DNA of 64,000 nt from Cervus elaphus (lineage: Eukaryota > Chordata > Mammalia > Artiodactyla > Cervidae): contig NC_057845.1 of assembly GCF_910594005.1 (NCBI RefSeq), forward strand, positions 2,170,001 to 2,234,000, in the 5' to 3' direction. The position numbers were made by a program, and so were the translations under genes. Positions 50,068 through 61,183 of the stretch are shown here, piece after piece. Under the pieces are notes generated by a model. It made no database searches, was not told the DNA's origin, and saw only the letters and a list, made by a program, of their open reading frames with translations. The number at the start of each line of letters is the position of its first letter. Within the stretch, counting starts at the first letter, position 1.

Positions 50068-50851
50068 GTGTTCTTGGGATTTCTCTGGAGTTCCATCAAG
50101 GAAATCAAGTCTCCTTTCATGAGTGATGTGCAACACGGAATTGCTCTGCACGCAGTGCAGGGGAATCAGACCTCATCTCACGGCGAGGGGGAAGTCTCAT
50201 GGTTTTTCTCCAGTTGCGGCGGGAACCTGGGGTATATTCTCGAGCTAAGACGGGGATGGCCCTTCCACACAGGAGTTTGTTCAGCGACTTCAGGACTCCT
50301 GCCTAGTTGCGAGGGACAACTCGAGGCTTGGCAGGGCAAATGGGACGCCTCTCCAGCTGAGGCGGGAAACCAAGGGTCCCTGTCCACGTGCCACAGGTAT
50401 CCGGGGACTCCTATCAAGTTTCACGAGGAGTCAGGCATCGTCTCCTTTAGAGGCACTGATCTCTGCGTGCCTCTGGAGTTTTCAGAGGATGTGAGGCCTT
50501 CGGTCGCGATGAGGTGGGGACCTAGGTCTTTCTCTGTGGTCTCCACAGGGGATTCAGACATCCTTTCGTCTTGGGAGATGCAAGACGAGCCTGCATTCAA
50601 GTCACTGCAGGGATATCCGGCCTTATTTCGAGTCAGGGCATCCCCGTGTCCAGTCCACTTGAGGCGGCAAACTCAGGGTCCCTCTCACATACCTAGAGCT
50701 GAGAGAAGCCTCCTCTTGAGGTGCTTGTGGTAAAGTTGTATTCCTCTGGAGTCGAAGCCAGGGACTAACCTCTCATCTCGAGTTGATTTTTGGTCCACAG
50801 AGCTGTTTCCTGTTACTACGGTGACCTCAGGATCCCTCTAGCCTTGAAACA
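50068..50851. repeat. Satellite monomer M64, subfamily N (12 bp deletion)
   Basis: 784 bp. Copy of M32 at offset 25,399. Private gaatcagacctc and gggaaaccaagg. Confidence 0.93.
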
Positions 50852-51647
50852 GTGTTCTTGGGGTTTCTCTAGAGTGCCATCAAGAAAATCAAGGCTCCTT
50901 TCCTGTGTGATGTGCATCACGGAATTGCTCTGCACGCAGAGCAGGGGAATCGGGCCTCATCTCGCAGCGAGGGGTAAGTCTCATGGTTTTACTCGAGTTG
51001 CGGCGGGAACCTTGGGTATATTCTCGAGTTACGACGGGGATGGCCCTTCCACACACGTGTTTGTTGAGCGACGTCAGGACTCCTGCCTAGTTGCGAGGGA
51101 CAACTAGGGATTCTCCTCGAGGCTTGGCAGGGCAATTGGGACGCCTCTCCAGCTGAGGCGGGAGACCAAGGGTCCCTTTCCACGTGCCACAGGAATACTG
51201 GGACTCCTATCAAGTTTCACGAGGAGTCAGGCATCGTCTCCTTTGGAGGCACTCATCTCCGCGTCCCTCTGGAGTTTTCAAAGGATGTGAGTCCTCCGGT
51301 CGCGATGAGGTGGGGAACTAGGTCTTTCTCTGTGGTCTTCACAGGGGATTCAGACATCCTTTCGTCTTGGGAGATGCAAGACGAGCCTGCATTCAAGTCA
51401 CTGCAGGGATATCCGGCCTTATTTCGAGTCAGGGCAATGCGATGTTCATTCCACTTGAGGCCGCAAACTCAGGGTCCCTCTCAGATACCTAGAGCTTAGA
51501 GAAGCCTCCTCTTCAGGTTCTTGTGGTAAGGTGGTATTCCTCTGCAGTCGAAGCCAGGGACTAACCTCTCATCTCGAGTTGATTTTTGGTCCACGGAGCT
51601 ATTTGGTGTTGCTACAGTGACATCAGGATCCCTTTAGCCTTGAAACA
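50852..51647. repeat. Satellite monomer M65, subfamily O
   Basis: 796 bp. Copy of M33. Private tggttttactcgag, tgttgagcgacg and caactagggattc. Confidence 0.93.
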
Positions 51648-52441
51648 GTGTTCTTGGGGGTTCTCTGGAGTGCCATCAAGGAAATCAAGGCTCCTTTCAT
51701 GTGTGATGTGCAACACGGAAATGACCTGCACCCAGTGCAGAGGAATCGGGCCTCATCTCGCGGCAAGGGGGAAGTCTTATGGTTTTTCTCGACTTGCGGT
51801 GGGAACCAGGGTATATTCTCGAGTTACGATGGGGATGGCCCTTCCACACACGTGTTTGTTCAGCGACGTCAGGACTCCTGCCTAGTTGCGAGGGACAACT
51901 CGGGATTCTCCGCGAGGTTGGCAGGGCAATTGGGACGCCTCTCCAGCTGAGGCGGGAGACCAAGGGTCCCTCTCCAACTGCCACAGAAATCCTGGGACTC
52001 CTATCAAGTTTCACAAGGAGTCAGGCATCGTCTCCTTTGGAGTCACTGATCTCCGCGTCCCTCTGGAATTTTCCAACGATGTGAGGCCTCCGGTCGCGAT
52101 GAGGTGGGGAACTAGGTCTTTCTCTGCGGTCTCCACAGGGGATTCAGACATCCTTTCGTCTTGGGAGATGCAAGACGAGCCTGCATTCAAGTCACTGCAG
52201 GGATATCCGGCCTTATTTCGAGTCAGGGCATCGCGGTGTCCATTCCACTTGAGGCCTCCAACTCAGGGTCCCTCTCACATACCTAGAGCTGAGAGAAGCC
52301 TCCTCTTGAGGTGCTTGTGGTAAGGCGGTATTCCTCTTGAGTCGAAGCCAGGGACTAACCTCTCATCTCGAGTTGATTTTTGGTCCACAGAGCTCTTTCG
52401 TCTTGCTACAGTGACCTCAGGATCCCGCTAGCCTTGAATCA
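51648..52441. repeat. Satellite monomer M66, A 5' and D 3' hybrid
   Basis: 794 bp. A through gcgaggttggcagg (about 51925). From ggagtcactgatctcc (52040) it is D. The six-monomer duplication starts within this copy. Confidence 0.92.
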
Positions 52442-53236
52442 GTGTTCTTTGGGATTCTCTGGAGTGCCATCAAGGAAATCAAGGCTCCTTTCCTGTGTGA
52501 TGTGCAACACGGAATTGCTCTGCATGCAGTGCAGGGGAATCGGGCCTCATCTCGTGGCGAGGGGGAAGTCTCATGGTTTTTCTCGAGTTGTGGCGGGAAC
52601 CTGGGGTATATTCTCGAGTTACAAACGGGGATGGCCTTTCCACACTTGGTTGTTCTTCGACGTCAGGATTCCTGCCTAGTTGCGAGGGAGAACTCGGGAT
52701 TCTCCTCGAGGCTTGGCAGGGCAATTGGGACGCCTCTCCAGCTGAGGCGGGAGACCAAGGGTCCCTCTCTACATGCCACAGGAATCCTAGGACTCCTATG
52801 AAGTTTCACGAGGAGTCAGGCATCGTCTCCTTTGGAGGCACTGATCTCCGCGTCCCTCTGGAGTTTTCCAAGGATGTGAGGCCTCCGGTCGCGATGAGAT
52901 TGGGAACTAGGTCTTTCTCTGTGGTCTCTACAGGGGATTCAGACATCCTTTCGTCTGGGGAGATGTAAGACGAGCCTGCATTCAAGTCACTTCCGGGGTA
53001 TCCTGCCTTATTTCGAGTCATGGCATCGCGGTGTCCATTTCACTTGAGGCCGCCAACTCAGGGTCCCTCTCTCATACCTAGAGCTGAGAGAAGCCTCCTC
53101 TTGAGGTGCTTGTGGTAAGGTGGATTTCCTTTGGAGTCGAAGCCAGGGACTAACCTCTCATCTCGAGTTGATTTTTGGTCCACGGAGCTCTTTCGTGTTG
53201 CTGCAGTGACCTCAGGATCCCTCTAGCCTTGAAACA
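52442..53236. repeat. Satellite monomer M67, subfamily E
   Basis: 795 bp. E with ccacacttggttgttc (2 bp lost) and aggattcctgcc. Appears identical to M73. Confidence 0.93.
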
Positions 53237-54030
53237 GTGTTCTTGGGGTTTCTCTGGAGTGCCATCAAGGAAATCAAGTCTCCTTTCATGTGTGGTGTGC
53301 AACACGGAATTTCTCTGCACACAGTGCAGGGGAATCGGGCTTCATCTCGCAGCGAGGGGGAAGTCTCATGGTCTTTCTCGAGTTGCGGAGGGAACCTGGG
53401 GTATATTCTCGAGTTACGACGGGGATGGCCCTTCCACACACGTGTTTGTTCAGCGACGTCAGGACTCCTGCCTAGTTGCGAGGGACAACTCGGGATTATC
53501 CTCGAAGCTTGGCAGGGCAAATGGGACGCCTCTCCAGCTGAGGCGGGAGACCAAGTGTCCCTGTCCACGTGCCACAGGAATCCTGGGACTCCTATCAAGT
53601 TTCACGAGGAGTCAGGCATCATCTCATTGGAGGCACGGATCTCCGTGTACCTCTGAATTTTCCAAGGATGTGAGGCCTCCGGTCGCGATGAGGTGGTGAA
53701 CTAGGTCTTTCTATGTGGTCTCCACAGGGGATTCAGACATCCTTTCGTCCTGGGAGATGCAAGACGAGCCTGCATTCAAGTCACTGCAGGGATATCCGGC
53801 CTTATTTCGAGTCAGGGCATCCCCGTGTCCAGTCCACTTGAGGCCGCAAACTCAGGGTCCCTCTCACATACCTAGAGCTGAGAGAAGCCTCCTCTTGAGG
53901 TGCTTGTGGTAAAGTGGTATTCCTCTGGAGTGGAAGCCAGGGACTAACCTCTCATCTCGAGTTGATTTTTGGTCCACAGAGCTCTTTCCTGTTGCTACAG
54001 TGACCTCAGGATCCCTCTAGCCTTGAAACA
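53237..54030. repeat. Satellite monomer M68, C 5' and M10-like 3' hybrid
   Basis: 794 bp. C through tacctctgaattttcc (about 53663), then ggtggtgaactagg (about 53692) and tttctatgtgg as in M10. Private tgtggtgtgcaac. Confidence 0.92.
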
Positions 54031-54823
54031 GTGTTCTTGGGGTTTCTCTGGAGGGCCATCAAGGAAATCAAGGCTCCTTTCCTGTGTGATGTGCATCACG
54101 GAATTGCTCTGCACGCAGAGCAGGGGAATCGGGCCTCATCTCGCGGTGAGGGGGAAGTCTCATGGTTTTTCTCGAGTTGCGGCGGGAACCTGGGGTATAT
54201 TCTCGAGTTACGACGGGGATGGCCCTTCCACACACGTGTTTGTTCAGCGACGTCAGGACTCCTGCCTAGTTGCGAGGGACAACTCGGGATTCTCCTCGAG
54301 GCTTGGCAGGGCAATTGGGACGCCTCTCCAGCTGAGGCGGGAGACCAAGGGTCCCTTTCCACGTGCCACAGGAATCCTGGGACTCCTATCAAGTTTCACG
54401 AGGAGTCAGGCGTCTCCTTTGGAGGCACTGATCTCTGCATCCCACTGGAGTTTTCAAAGGATGTGAGGCCTCCGGTCGTGATGAGGTGGGGAACTAGGTC
54501 TTTCTCTATCCTCTCCCCAGGGTATTCAGACACCCTTTCGTCTTGGGAGATGCAAGACGAGCCTGCATTCAAGTCACTGCAGGAAAATTCGGCCTTATTT
54601 CGAGTCAGGGCATCGCAGTGTCCATTCCACTTGACGCCGCCAACTTAGGGTCCCTCTCACATACCTAGAGCTGAGAGAAGCCTCCTCTTGAGGTGCTTGT
54701 GGTAAGGGGGTATTCCTCTGGATTCGAATCCAGGGACTAACCTCTCATCTCGAGTTGATTTTTGGTCCATGGAACTCTTTCGTGTTGCTACACTGAGCTC
54801 AGGATCCTTCTAGCCTTGAAAGA
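54031..54823. repeat. Satellite monomer M69, O-like mosaic
   Basis: 793 bp. O-type 5' part (gtgcatcacgg), a 3 bp loss at gtcaggcgtctcc, a middle with ctctatcctctcccc and an I-like end with the palindrome. Confidence 0.92.
54718..54733. other. 16 bp perfect palindrome before J (M69 end)
   Basis: Same palindrome carried by the O-like mosaic whose 3' end is I-like. Confidence 0.9.
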
Positions 54824-55618
54824 GTGTTCCAGGGGTTTCTCTGGAGTTCCATCAAGGAAATCAAGGCTCCTTTCCTGTGTGATGTGCAACCCGGAATTTC
54901 TCTGCACACAGTGCAGGGGAATCGGCCCTCATCTCGTGCCGAAGGGGAAGTCTCATGGTTTTTTTGGAGTTGCTGCGGGAACCATGGGTATATTCTCGAG
55001 TTACGACGGGGATGGGCCTTCCACACACGTGTTTGTTCAGCGACGTCAGGACTCCTGCCTAGTTGCGAGGGACATCTCGGGATTCTCCTCGAGGCTTGGC
55101 AGGGCAATTGGGACGGCTCTCCAGCTGAGGCGGGAGACCAAGGGTCCCTTTCCACGTGCCACAGGAATCCTGGGACTCCTGATAAGTTTCATGAGGAGTC
55201 AGGCATCGTCTCCTTTGGAGGTACTGATCTCCACGTCCCTCTGGAGTTTTCAAATGATGTGAGGCCTCCGATCGCGATGAGGTGGGGAACTAGGTCTTTT
55301 CCTGTGGTCTCCACATGGGATTCACACATCCTTTCGTTTTGGGAGATACAAGACGAGCCTGCATTCAAGTCACTGCAGGGATATCCGGCCTTAATTCGAG
55401 TCAGGGCATCACGGTGTCCATTCCACTTGAGGCCGCAAACTCCGGGTCCCTCTCACAAAGCTAGAGCAGAGAAAATCCTCTCTTGAGGTGCTTGTGGTAA
55501 GGTGGTATTCCTCTGGAGTCGAAGCCAGGGACTAACCTCTCATCTCGAGTTGATTTTTTGTCCACGGAGCTCTTTCGTGTTGCTACAGTGACCTCAGGAT
55601 CCCTCTAGCCTTGAAACA
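54824..55618. repeat. Satellite monomer M70, subfamily J
   Basis: 795 bp. J with gtgcaacccgg, ctccgatcgcgatg and cacaaagctagagc. Carries ctgcacacag and atcggccctc, unlike M76. Confidence 0.93.
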
Positions 55619-56414
55619 GTGTTCTTGGGGTTTCTCTGGAGTGCTTTTAAGGAAATCAAGGCTCCTTTCATGGTTGATGTGCAACACGGAATTGCTCTCC
55701 ACGAAGTGCATGGGAATCGGGGCTCATCTGGTGGCGAGTGGAAAGTCTCATGTTTTTTCTCGAGTTGCGGAAGGAAACTGGGGTATATTCTCGAGTTTCG
55801 ACGGGGATGGCCCTTCCACACACGTGTTTGTTCAGCGACGTCAGGACTCCTGCCTAGTTGCGAGGGACAACTCGGGATTCTCCTCGAGGCTTGGCAGGGC
55901 AATTGTGACGCCTCTCCAGCTGAGGCGGGAGACCAAGGGTCCCTTTCCACGTACCACAGGAATCCTGACGCTCCTATCAAGTTTCACGTGGAGTCAAGCA
56001 TCGAATCCTTTGAAGACACTGATCTCCGCGTACCTCTGGAGTTTTCAAAGGATGTGAGGCCTCCGGTCGCGATGAGGTGGGGAACTAGGTCTTTCTCTGC
56101 GGTCTCCACAGGGGATTCAGACATCCTTTCATCTTGGGAGATGCAAGACTAGCCTGCATTCAAGTCACTGCAGGGATATCCGGCCTTATTTCGAGTCAGG
56201 GAATCGCGGTGTCCATTCCACTTGAGGCCGCAAACTCAGGGTCCCTCTCACATTCCTAGAGCTGAGAGAAGCCTCCTCTTGAGGTGCTTGATGTAAAGTG
56301 GTATTCCTCTGGAGTCGAAGCCAGGGACTAACCTCTCATCTCGAGTTGATTTTTTGTCCACGGAGCACTTTCGTTTTGCTACAGTGACCTCAGGATCCCT
56401 CTAGCCTTGAAACA
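55619..56414. repeat. Satellite monomer M71, subfamily K
   Basis: 796 bp. K with catggttgatgtgc. Differs from M77 at ctggtggcgag, gcggaaggaaac, gagtttcgac and gagtcaagcatc. Confidence 0.93.
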
Positions 56415-57210
56415 GTGTTCTTGGGGTTTCTCTGGAGTGCCATCAAGGAAATCAAGGCTCCGTTCATGTGTGATGTGCAACACGGAATTGCTCTGCAAGC
56501 AGTGCAGGGGAATCGGGCTTCATCTGGCGGCGAGGGTGAAGTCTCATTGTTTTTCTCGAGTTGCTGCGGGAACCTGGGTTACATTCTCGAGTTACGACGG
56601 GGATGGCCCTTCCAAACACGTGTTTGTTCAGCGACGTCAGGACTCCTGCCTAGTTGCGAGGGACAACTCGGGATTCTCCTCGAGGCTTGGCAGGGCAACT
56701 GGGACGCCTCTCCAGCTGAGGCGGGAGACAAAGGGTCCCTTTCCACATGCCACAGGAAACCTGGGACTACTATCAAGTTTAACGAGGAGTCAGGCATCGT
56801 CTCCTTTGGAGGCACTGATCTCCGCGTCCCTCTGGAATTTTCCAACGATGTGAGGCCTCCGGTCGCGATGAGGTGGGGAACTAGGTCTTTCTCTGCGGTC
56901 TCCACAGGGGATTCAGACATCCTTTCGTCTTGGGAGATGCAAGACGAGCCTGCATTCAAGTCACTGCAGGGATATCCGGCCTTATTTCGAGTCAGGGCAT
57001 CGCGGTGTCCATTCCACTTGAGGCCTCCAACTCAGGGTCCCTCTCACATACCTAGAGCTTAGAGAAGCCTCCTCTTGATGTGCTTGTGGTAAGGTGGTAT
57101 TCCTCTTGAGTCGAAGCCAGGGACTAACCTCTCATCTCGAGTTGATTTTTGGTCCACAGAGCTCTTTCGTCTTGCTACAGTGACCTCAGGATCCCGCTAG
57201 CCTTGAATCA
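56415..57210. repeat. Satellite monomer M72, three-part hybrid
   Basis: 796 bp. The 5' part (gctccgttcatg, ctgcaagcagtg) matches M78. A patch at about 56728-56784 (gagacaaagg, ggaaacctgg, gactactatc, gtttaacgagg) matches M80. The 3' part from about 56813 matches the D-type half of M66. Confidence 0.92.
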
Positions 57211-58005
57211 GTGTTCTTTGGGATTCTCTGGAGTGCCATCAAGGAAATCAAGGCTCCTTTCCTGTGTGATGTGCAACACGGAATTGCTCTGCATGCAGTG
57301 CAGGGGAATCGGGCCTCATCTCGTGGCGAGGGGGAAGTCTCATGGTTTTTCTCGAGTTGTGGCGGGAACCTGGGGTATATTCTCGAGTTACAAACGGGGA
57401 TGGCCTTTCCACACTTGGTTGTTCTTCGACGTCAGGATTCCTGCCTAGTTGCGAGGGAGAACTCGGGATTCTCCTCGAGGCTTGGCAGGGCAATTGGGAC
57501 GCCTCTCCAGCTGAGGCGGGAGACCAAGGGTCCCTCTCTACATGCCACAGGAATCCTAGGACTCCTATGAAGTTTCACGAGGAGTCAGGCATCGTCTCCT
57601 TTGGAGGCACTGATCTCCGCGTCCCTCTGGAGTTTTCCAAGGATGTGAGGCCTCCGGTCGCGATGAGATTGGGAACTAGGTCTTTCTCTGTGGTCTCTAC
57701 AGGGGATTCAGACATCCTTTCGTCTGGGGAGATGTAAGACGAGCCTGCATTCAAGTCACTTCCGGGGTATCCTGCCTTATTTCGAGTCATGGCATCGCGG
57801 TGTCCATTTCACTTGAGGCCGCCAACTCAGGGTCCCTCTCTCATACCTAGAGCTGAGAGAAGCCTCCTCTTGAGGTGCTTGTGGTAAGGTGGATTTCCTT
57901 TGGAGTCGAAGCCAGGGACTAACCTCTCATCTCGAGTTGATTTTTGGTCCACGGAGCTCTTTCGTGTTGCTGCAGTGACCTCAGGATCCCTCTAGCCTTG
58001 AAACA
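57211..58005. repeat. Satellite monomer M73, subfamily E
   Basis: 795 bp. Second copy of M67 at offset 4,769. I see no difference by eye. Confidence 0.93.
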
Positions 58006-58799
58006 GTGTTCTTGGGGTTTCTCTGGAGTGCCATCAAGGAAATCAAGTCTCCTTTCATGTGTGGTGTGCAACACGGAATTTCTCTGCACACAGTGCAGGG
58101 GAATCGGGCTTCATCTCGCAGCGAGGGGGAAGTCTCATGGTCTTTCTCGAGTTGCGGAGGGAACCTGGGGTATATTCTCGAGTTACGACGGGGATGGCCC
58201 TTCCACACACGTGTTTGTTCAGCGACGTCAGGACTCCTGCCTAGTTGCGAGGGACAACTCGGGATTATCCTCGAAGCTTGGCAGGGCAAATGGGACGCCT
58301 CTCCAGCTGAGGCGGGAGACCAAGTGTCCCTGTCCACGTGCCACAGGAATCCTGGGACTCCTATCAAGTTTCACGAGGAGTCAGGCATCATCTCATTGGA
58401 GGCACGGATCTCCGTGTACCTCTGAATTTTCCAAGGATGTGAGGCCTCCGGTCGCGATGAGGTGGTGAACTAGGTCTTTCTATGTGGTCTCCACAGGGGA
58501 TTCAGACATCCTTTCGTCCTGGGAGATGCAAGACGAGCCTGCATTCAAGTCACTGCAGGGATATCCGGCCTTATTTCGAGTCAGGGCATCCCCGTGTCCA
58601 GTCCACTTGAGGCCGCAAACTCAGGGTCCCTCTCACATACCTAGAGCTGAGAGAAGCCTCCTCTTGAGGTGCTTGTGGTAAAGTGGTATTCCTCTGGAGT
58701 GGAAGCCAGGGACTAACCTCTCATCTCGAGTTGATTTTTGGTCCACAGAGCTCTTTCCTGTTGCTACAGTGACCTCAGGATCCCTCTAGCCTTGAAACA
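58006..58799. repeat. Satellite monomer M74, C/M10-like hybrid
   Basis: 794 bp. Second copy of M68 with the same internal switch, so the hybrid predates the duplication. Confidence 0.93.
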
Positions 58800-59592
58800 G
58801 TGTTCTTGGGGTTTCTCTGGAGGGCCATCAAGGAAATCAAGGCTCCTTTCCTGTGTGATGTGCATCACGGAATTGCTCTGCACGCAGAGCAGGGGAATCG
58901 GGCCTCATCTCGCGGTGAGGGGGAAGTCTCATGGTTTTTCTCGAGTTGCGGCGGGAACCTGGGGTATATTCTCGAGTTACGACGGGGATGGCCCTTCCAC
59001 ACACGTGTTTGTTCAGCGACGTCAGGACTCCTGCCTAGTTGCGAGGGACAACTCGGGATTCTCCTCGAGGCTTGGCAGGGCAATTGGGACGCCTCTCCAG
59101 CTGAGGCGGGAGACCAAGGGTCCCTTTCCCCGTGCCACAGGAATCCTGGGACTCCTATCAAGTTTCACGAGGAGTCAGGCGTCTCCTTTGGAGGCACTGA
59201 TCTCTGCATCCCACTGGAGTTTTCAAAGGATGTGAGGCCTCCGGTCGTGATGAGGTGGGGAACTAGGTCTTTCTCTATCCTCTCCCCAGGGTATTCAGAC
59301 ACCCTTTCGTCTTGGGAGATGCAAGACGAGCCTGCATTCAAGTCACTGCAGGAAAATTCGGCCTTATTTCGAGTCAGGGCATCGCAGTGTCCATTCCACT
59401 TGACGCCGCCAACTTAGGGTCCCTCTCACATACCTAGAGCTGAGAGAAGCCTCCTCTTGAGGTGCTTGTGGTAAGGGGGTATTCCTCTGGATTCGAATCC
59501 AGGGACTAACCTCTCATCTCGAGTTGATTTTTGGTCCATGGAACTCTTTCGTGTTGCTACACTGAGCTCAGGATCCTTCTAGCCTTGAAAGA
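58800..59592. repeat. Satellite monomer M75, O-like mosaic
   Basis: 793 bp. Second copy of M69. Differs at 59130 (tttccccgtgcc against tttccacgtgcc). Confidence 0.93.
59487..59502. other. 16 bp perfect palindrome before J (M75 end)
   Basis: Second copy of the preceding palindrome through the 4,769 bp duplication. Confidence 0.9.
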
Positions 59593-60387
59593 GTGTTCCA
59601 GGGGTTTCTCTGGAGTTCCATCAAGGAAATCAAGGCTCCTTTCCTGTGTGATGTGCAACCCGGAATTTCTCTGCACGCAGTGCAGGGGAATCGGGCCTCA
59701 TCTCGTGCCGAAGGGGAAGTCTCATGGTTTTTTTGGAGTTGCTGCGGGAACCATGGGTATATTCTCGAGTTACGACGGGGATGGGCCTTCCACACACGTG
59801 TTTGTTCAGCGACGTCAGGACTCCTGCCTAGTTGCGAGGGACATCTCGGGATTCTCCTCGAGGCTTGGCAGGGCAATTGGGACGGCTCTCCAGCTGAGGC
59901 GGGAGACCAAGGGTCCCTTTCCACGTGCCACAGGAATCCTGGGACTCCTGATAAGTTTCATGAGGAGTCAGGCATCGTCTCCTTTGGAGGTACTGATCTC
60001 CACGTCCCTCTGGAGTTTTCAAATGATGTGAGGCCTCCGATCGCGATGAGGTGGGGAACTAGGTCTTTTCCTGTGGTCTCCACATGGGATTCACACATCC
60101 TTTCGTTTTGGGAGATACAAGACGAGCCTGCATTCAAGTCACTGCAGGGATATCCGGCCTTAATTCGAGTCAGGGCATCACGGTGTCCATTCCACTTGAG
60201 GCCGCAAACTCCGGGTCCCTCTCACAAAGCTAGAGCAGAGAAAATCCTCTCTTGAGGTGCTTGTGGTAAGGTGGTATTCCTCTGGAGTCGAAGCCAGGGA
60301 CTAACCTCTCATCTCGAGTTGATTTTTTGTCCACGGAGCTCTTTCGTGTTGCTACAGTGACCTCAGGATCCCTCTAGCCTTGAAACA
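59593..60387. repeat. Satellite monomer M76, subfamily J
   Basis: 795 bp. Second copy of M70 but with the common ctgcacgcag and atcgggcctc. M70 therefore acquired its changes after duplication, or M76 was corrected. Confidence 0.93.
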
Positions 60388-61183
60388 GTGTTCTTGGGGT
60401 TTCTCTGGAGTGCTTTTAAGGAAATCAAGGCTCCTTTCATGGTTGATGTGCAACACGGAATTGCTCTCCACGAAGTGCATGGGAATCGGGGCTCATCTGG
60501 CGGCGAGTGGAAAGTCTCATGTTTTTTCTCGAGTTGCGGCAGGAAACTGGGGTATATTCTCGAGTTACGACGGGGTTGGCCCTTCCACACACGTGTTTGT
60601 TCAGCGACGTCAGGACTCCTGCCTAGTTGCGAGGGACAACTCGGGATTCTCCTCGAGGCTTGGCAGGGCAATTGTGACGCCTCTCCAGCTGAGGCGGGAG
60701 ACCAAGGGTCCCTTTCCACGTACCACAGGAATCCTGACGCTCCTATCAAGTTTCACGTGGAGTCAGGCATCGAATCCTTTGAAGACACTGATCTCCGCGT
60801 ACCTCTGGAGTTTTCAAAGGATGTGAGGCCTCCGGTCGCGATGAGGTGGGGAACTAGGTCTTTCTCTGCGGTCTCCACAGGGGATTCAGACATCCTTTCA
60901 TCTTGGGAGATGCAAGACTAGCCTGCATTCAAGTCACTGCAGGGATATCCGGCCTTATTTCGAGTCAGGGAATCGCGGTGTCCATTCCACTTGAGGCCGC
61001 AAACTCAGGGTCCCTCTCACATTCCTAGAGCTGAGAGAAGCCTCCTCTTGAGGTGCTTGATGTAAAGTGGTATTCCTCTGGAGTCGAAGCCAGGGACTAA
61101 CCTCTCATCTCGAGTTGATTTTTTGTCCACGGAGCACTTTCGTTTTGCTACAGTGACCTCAGGATCCCTCTAGCCTTGAAACA
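60388..61183. repeat. Satellite monomer M77, subfamily K
   Basis: 796 bp. Second copy of M71. Private cggggttggcccttc. Confidence 0.93.

Larger units (their letters stand above)
43716..52441. repeat. Third higher-order cycle (M56-M66), fused and shortened
   Basis: Eleven monomers: an E/F/G hybrid, H, I, J, a K/P hybrid, Q, R, S, N, O and an A/D hybrid. H-I-J-K5' match M26-M29 at offset 24,617. Q-R-S-N match M45-M48 at offset 12,695, falling to 12,693 after a 2 bp loss. N-O-A5' match M32-M34 at offset 25,399. Whole modules were removed at the three hybrid monomers. Confidence 0.7.
52044..56812. repeat. Six-monomer tandem duplication, copy 1 (4,769 bp)
   Basis: From cactgatctccgcgtcc in the hybrid M66 through the 5' half of M72, this block repeats immediately at offset 4,769. 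M67 and M68 appear identical to M73 and M74. The remaining monomers differ at a handful of bases. The last ~85 bp (about 56728-56812) do not match the second copy and look like a separately converted patch. Confidence 0.9.
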
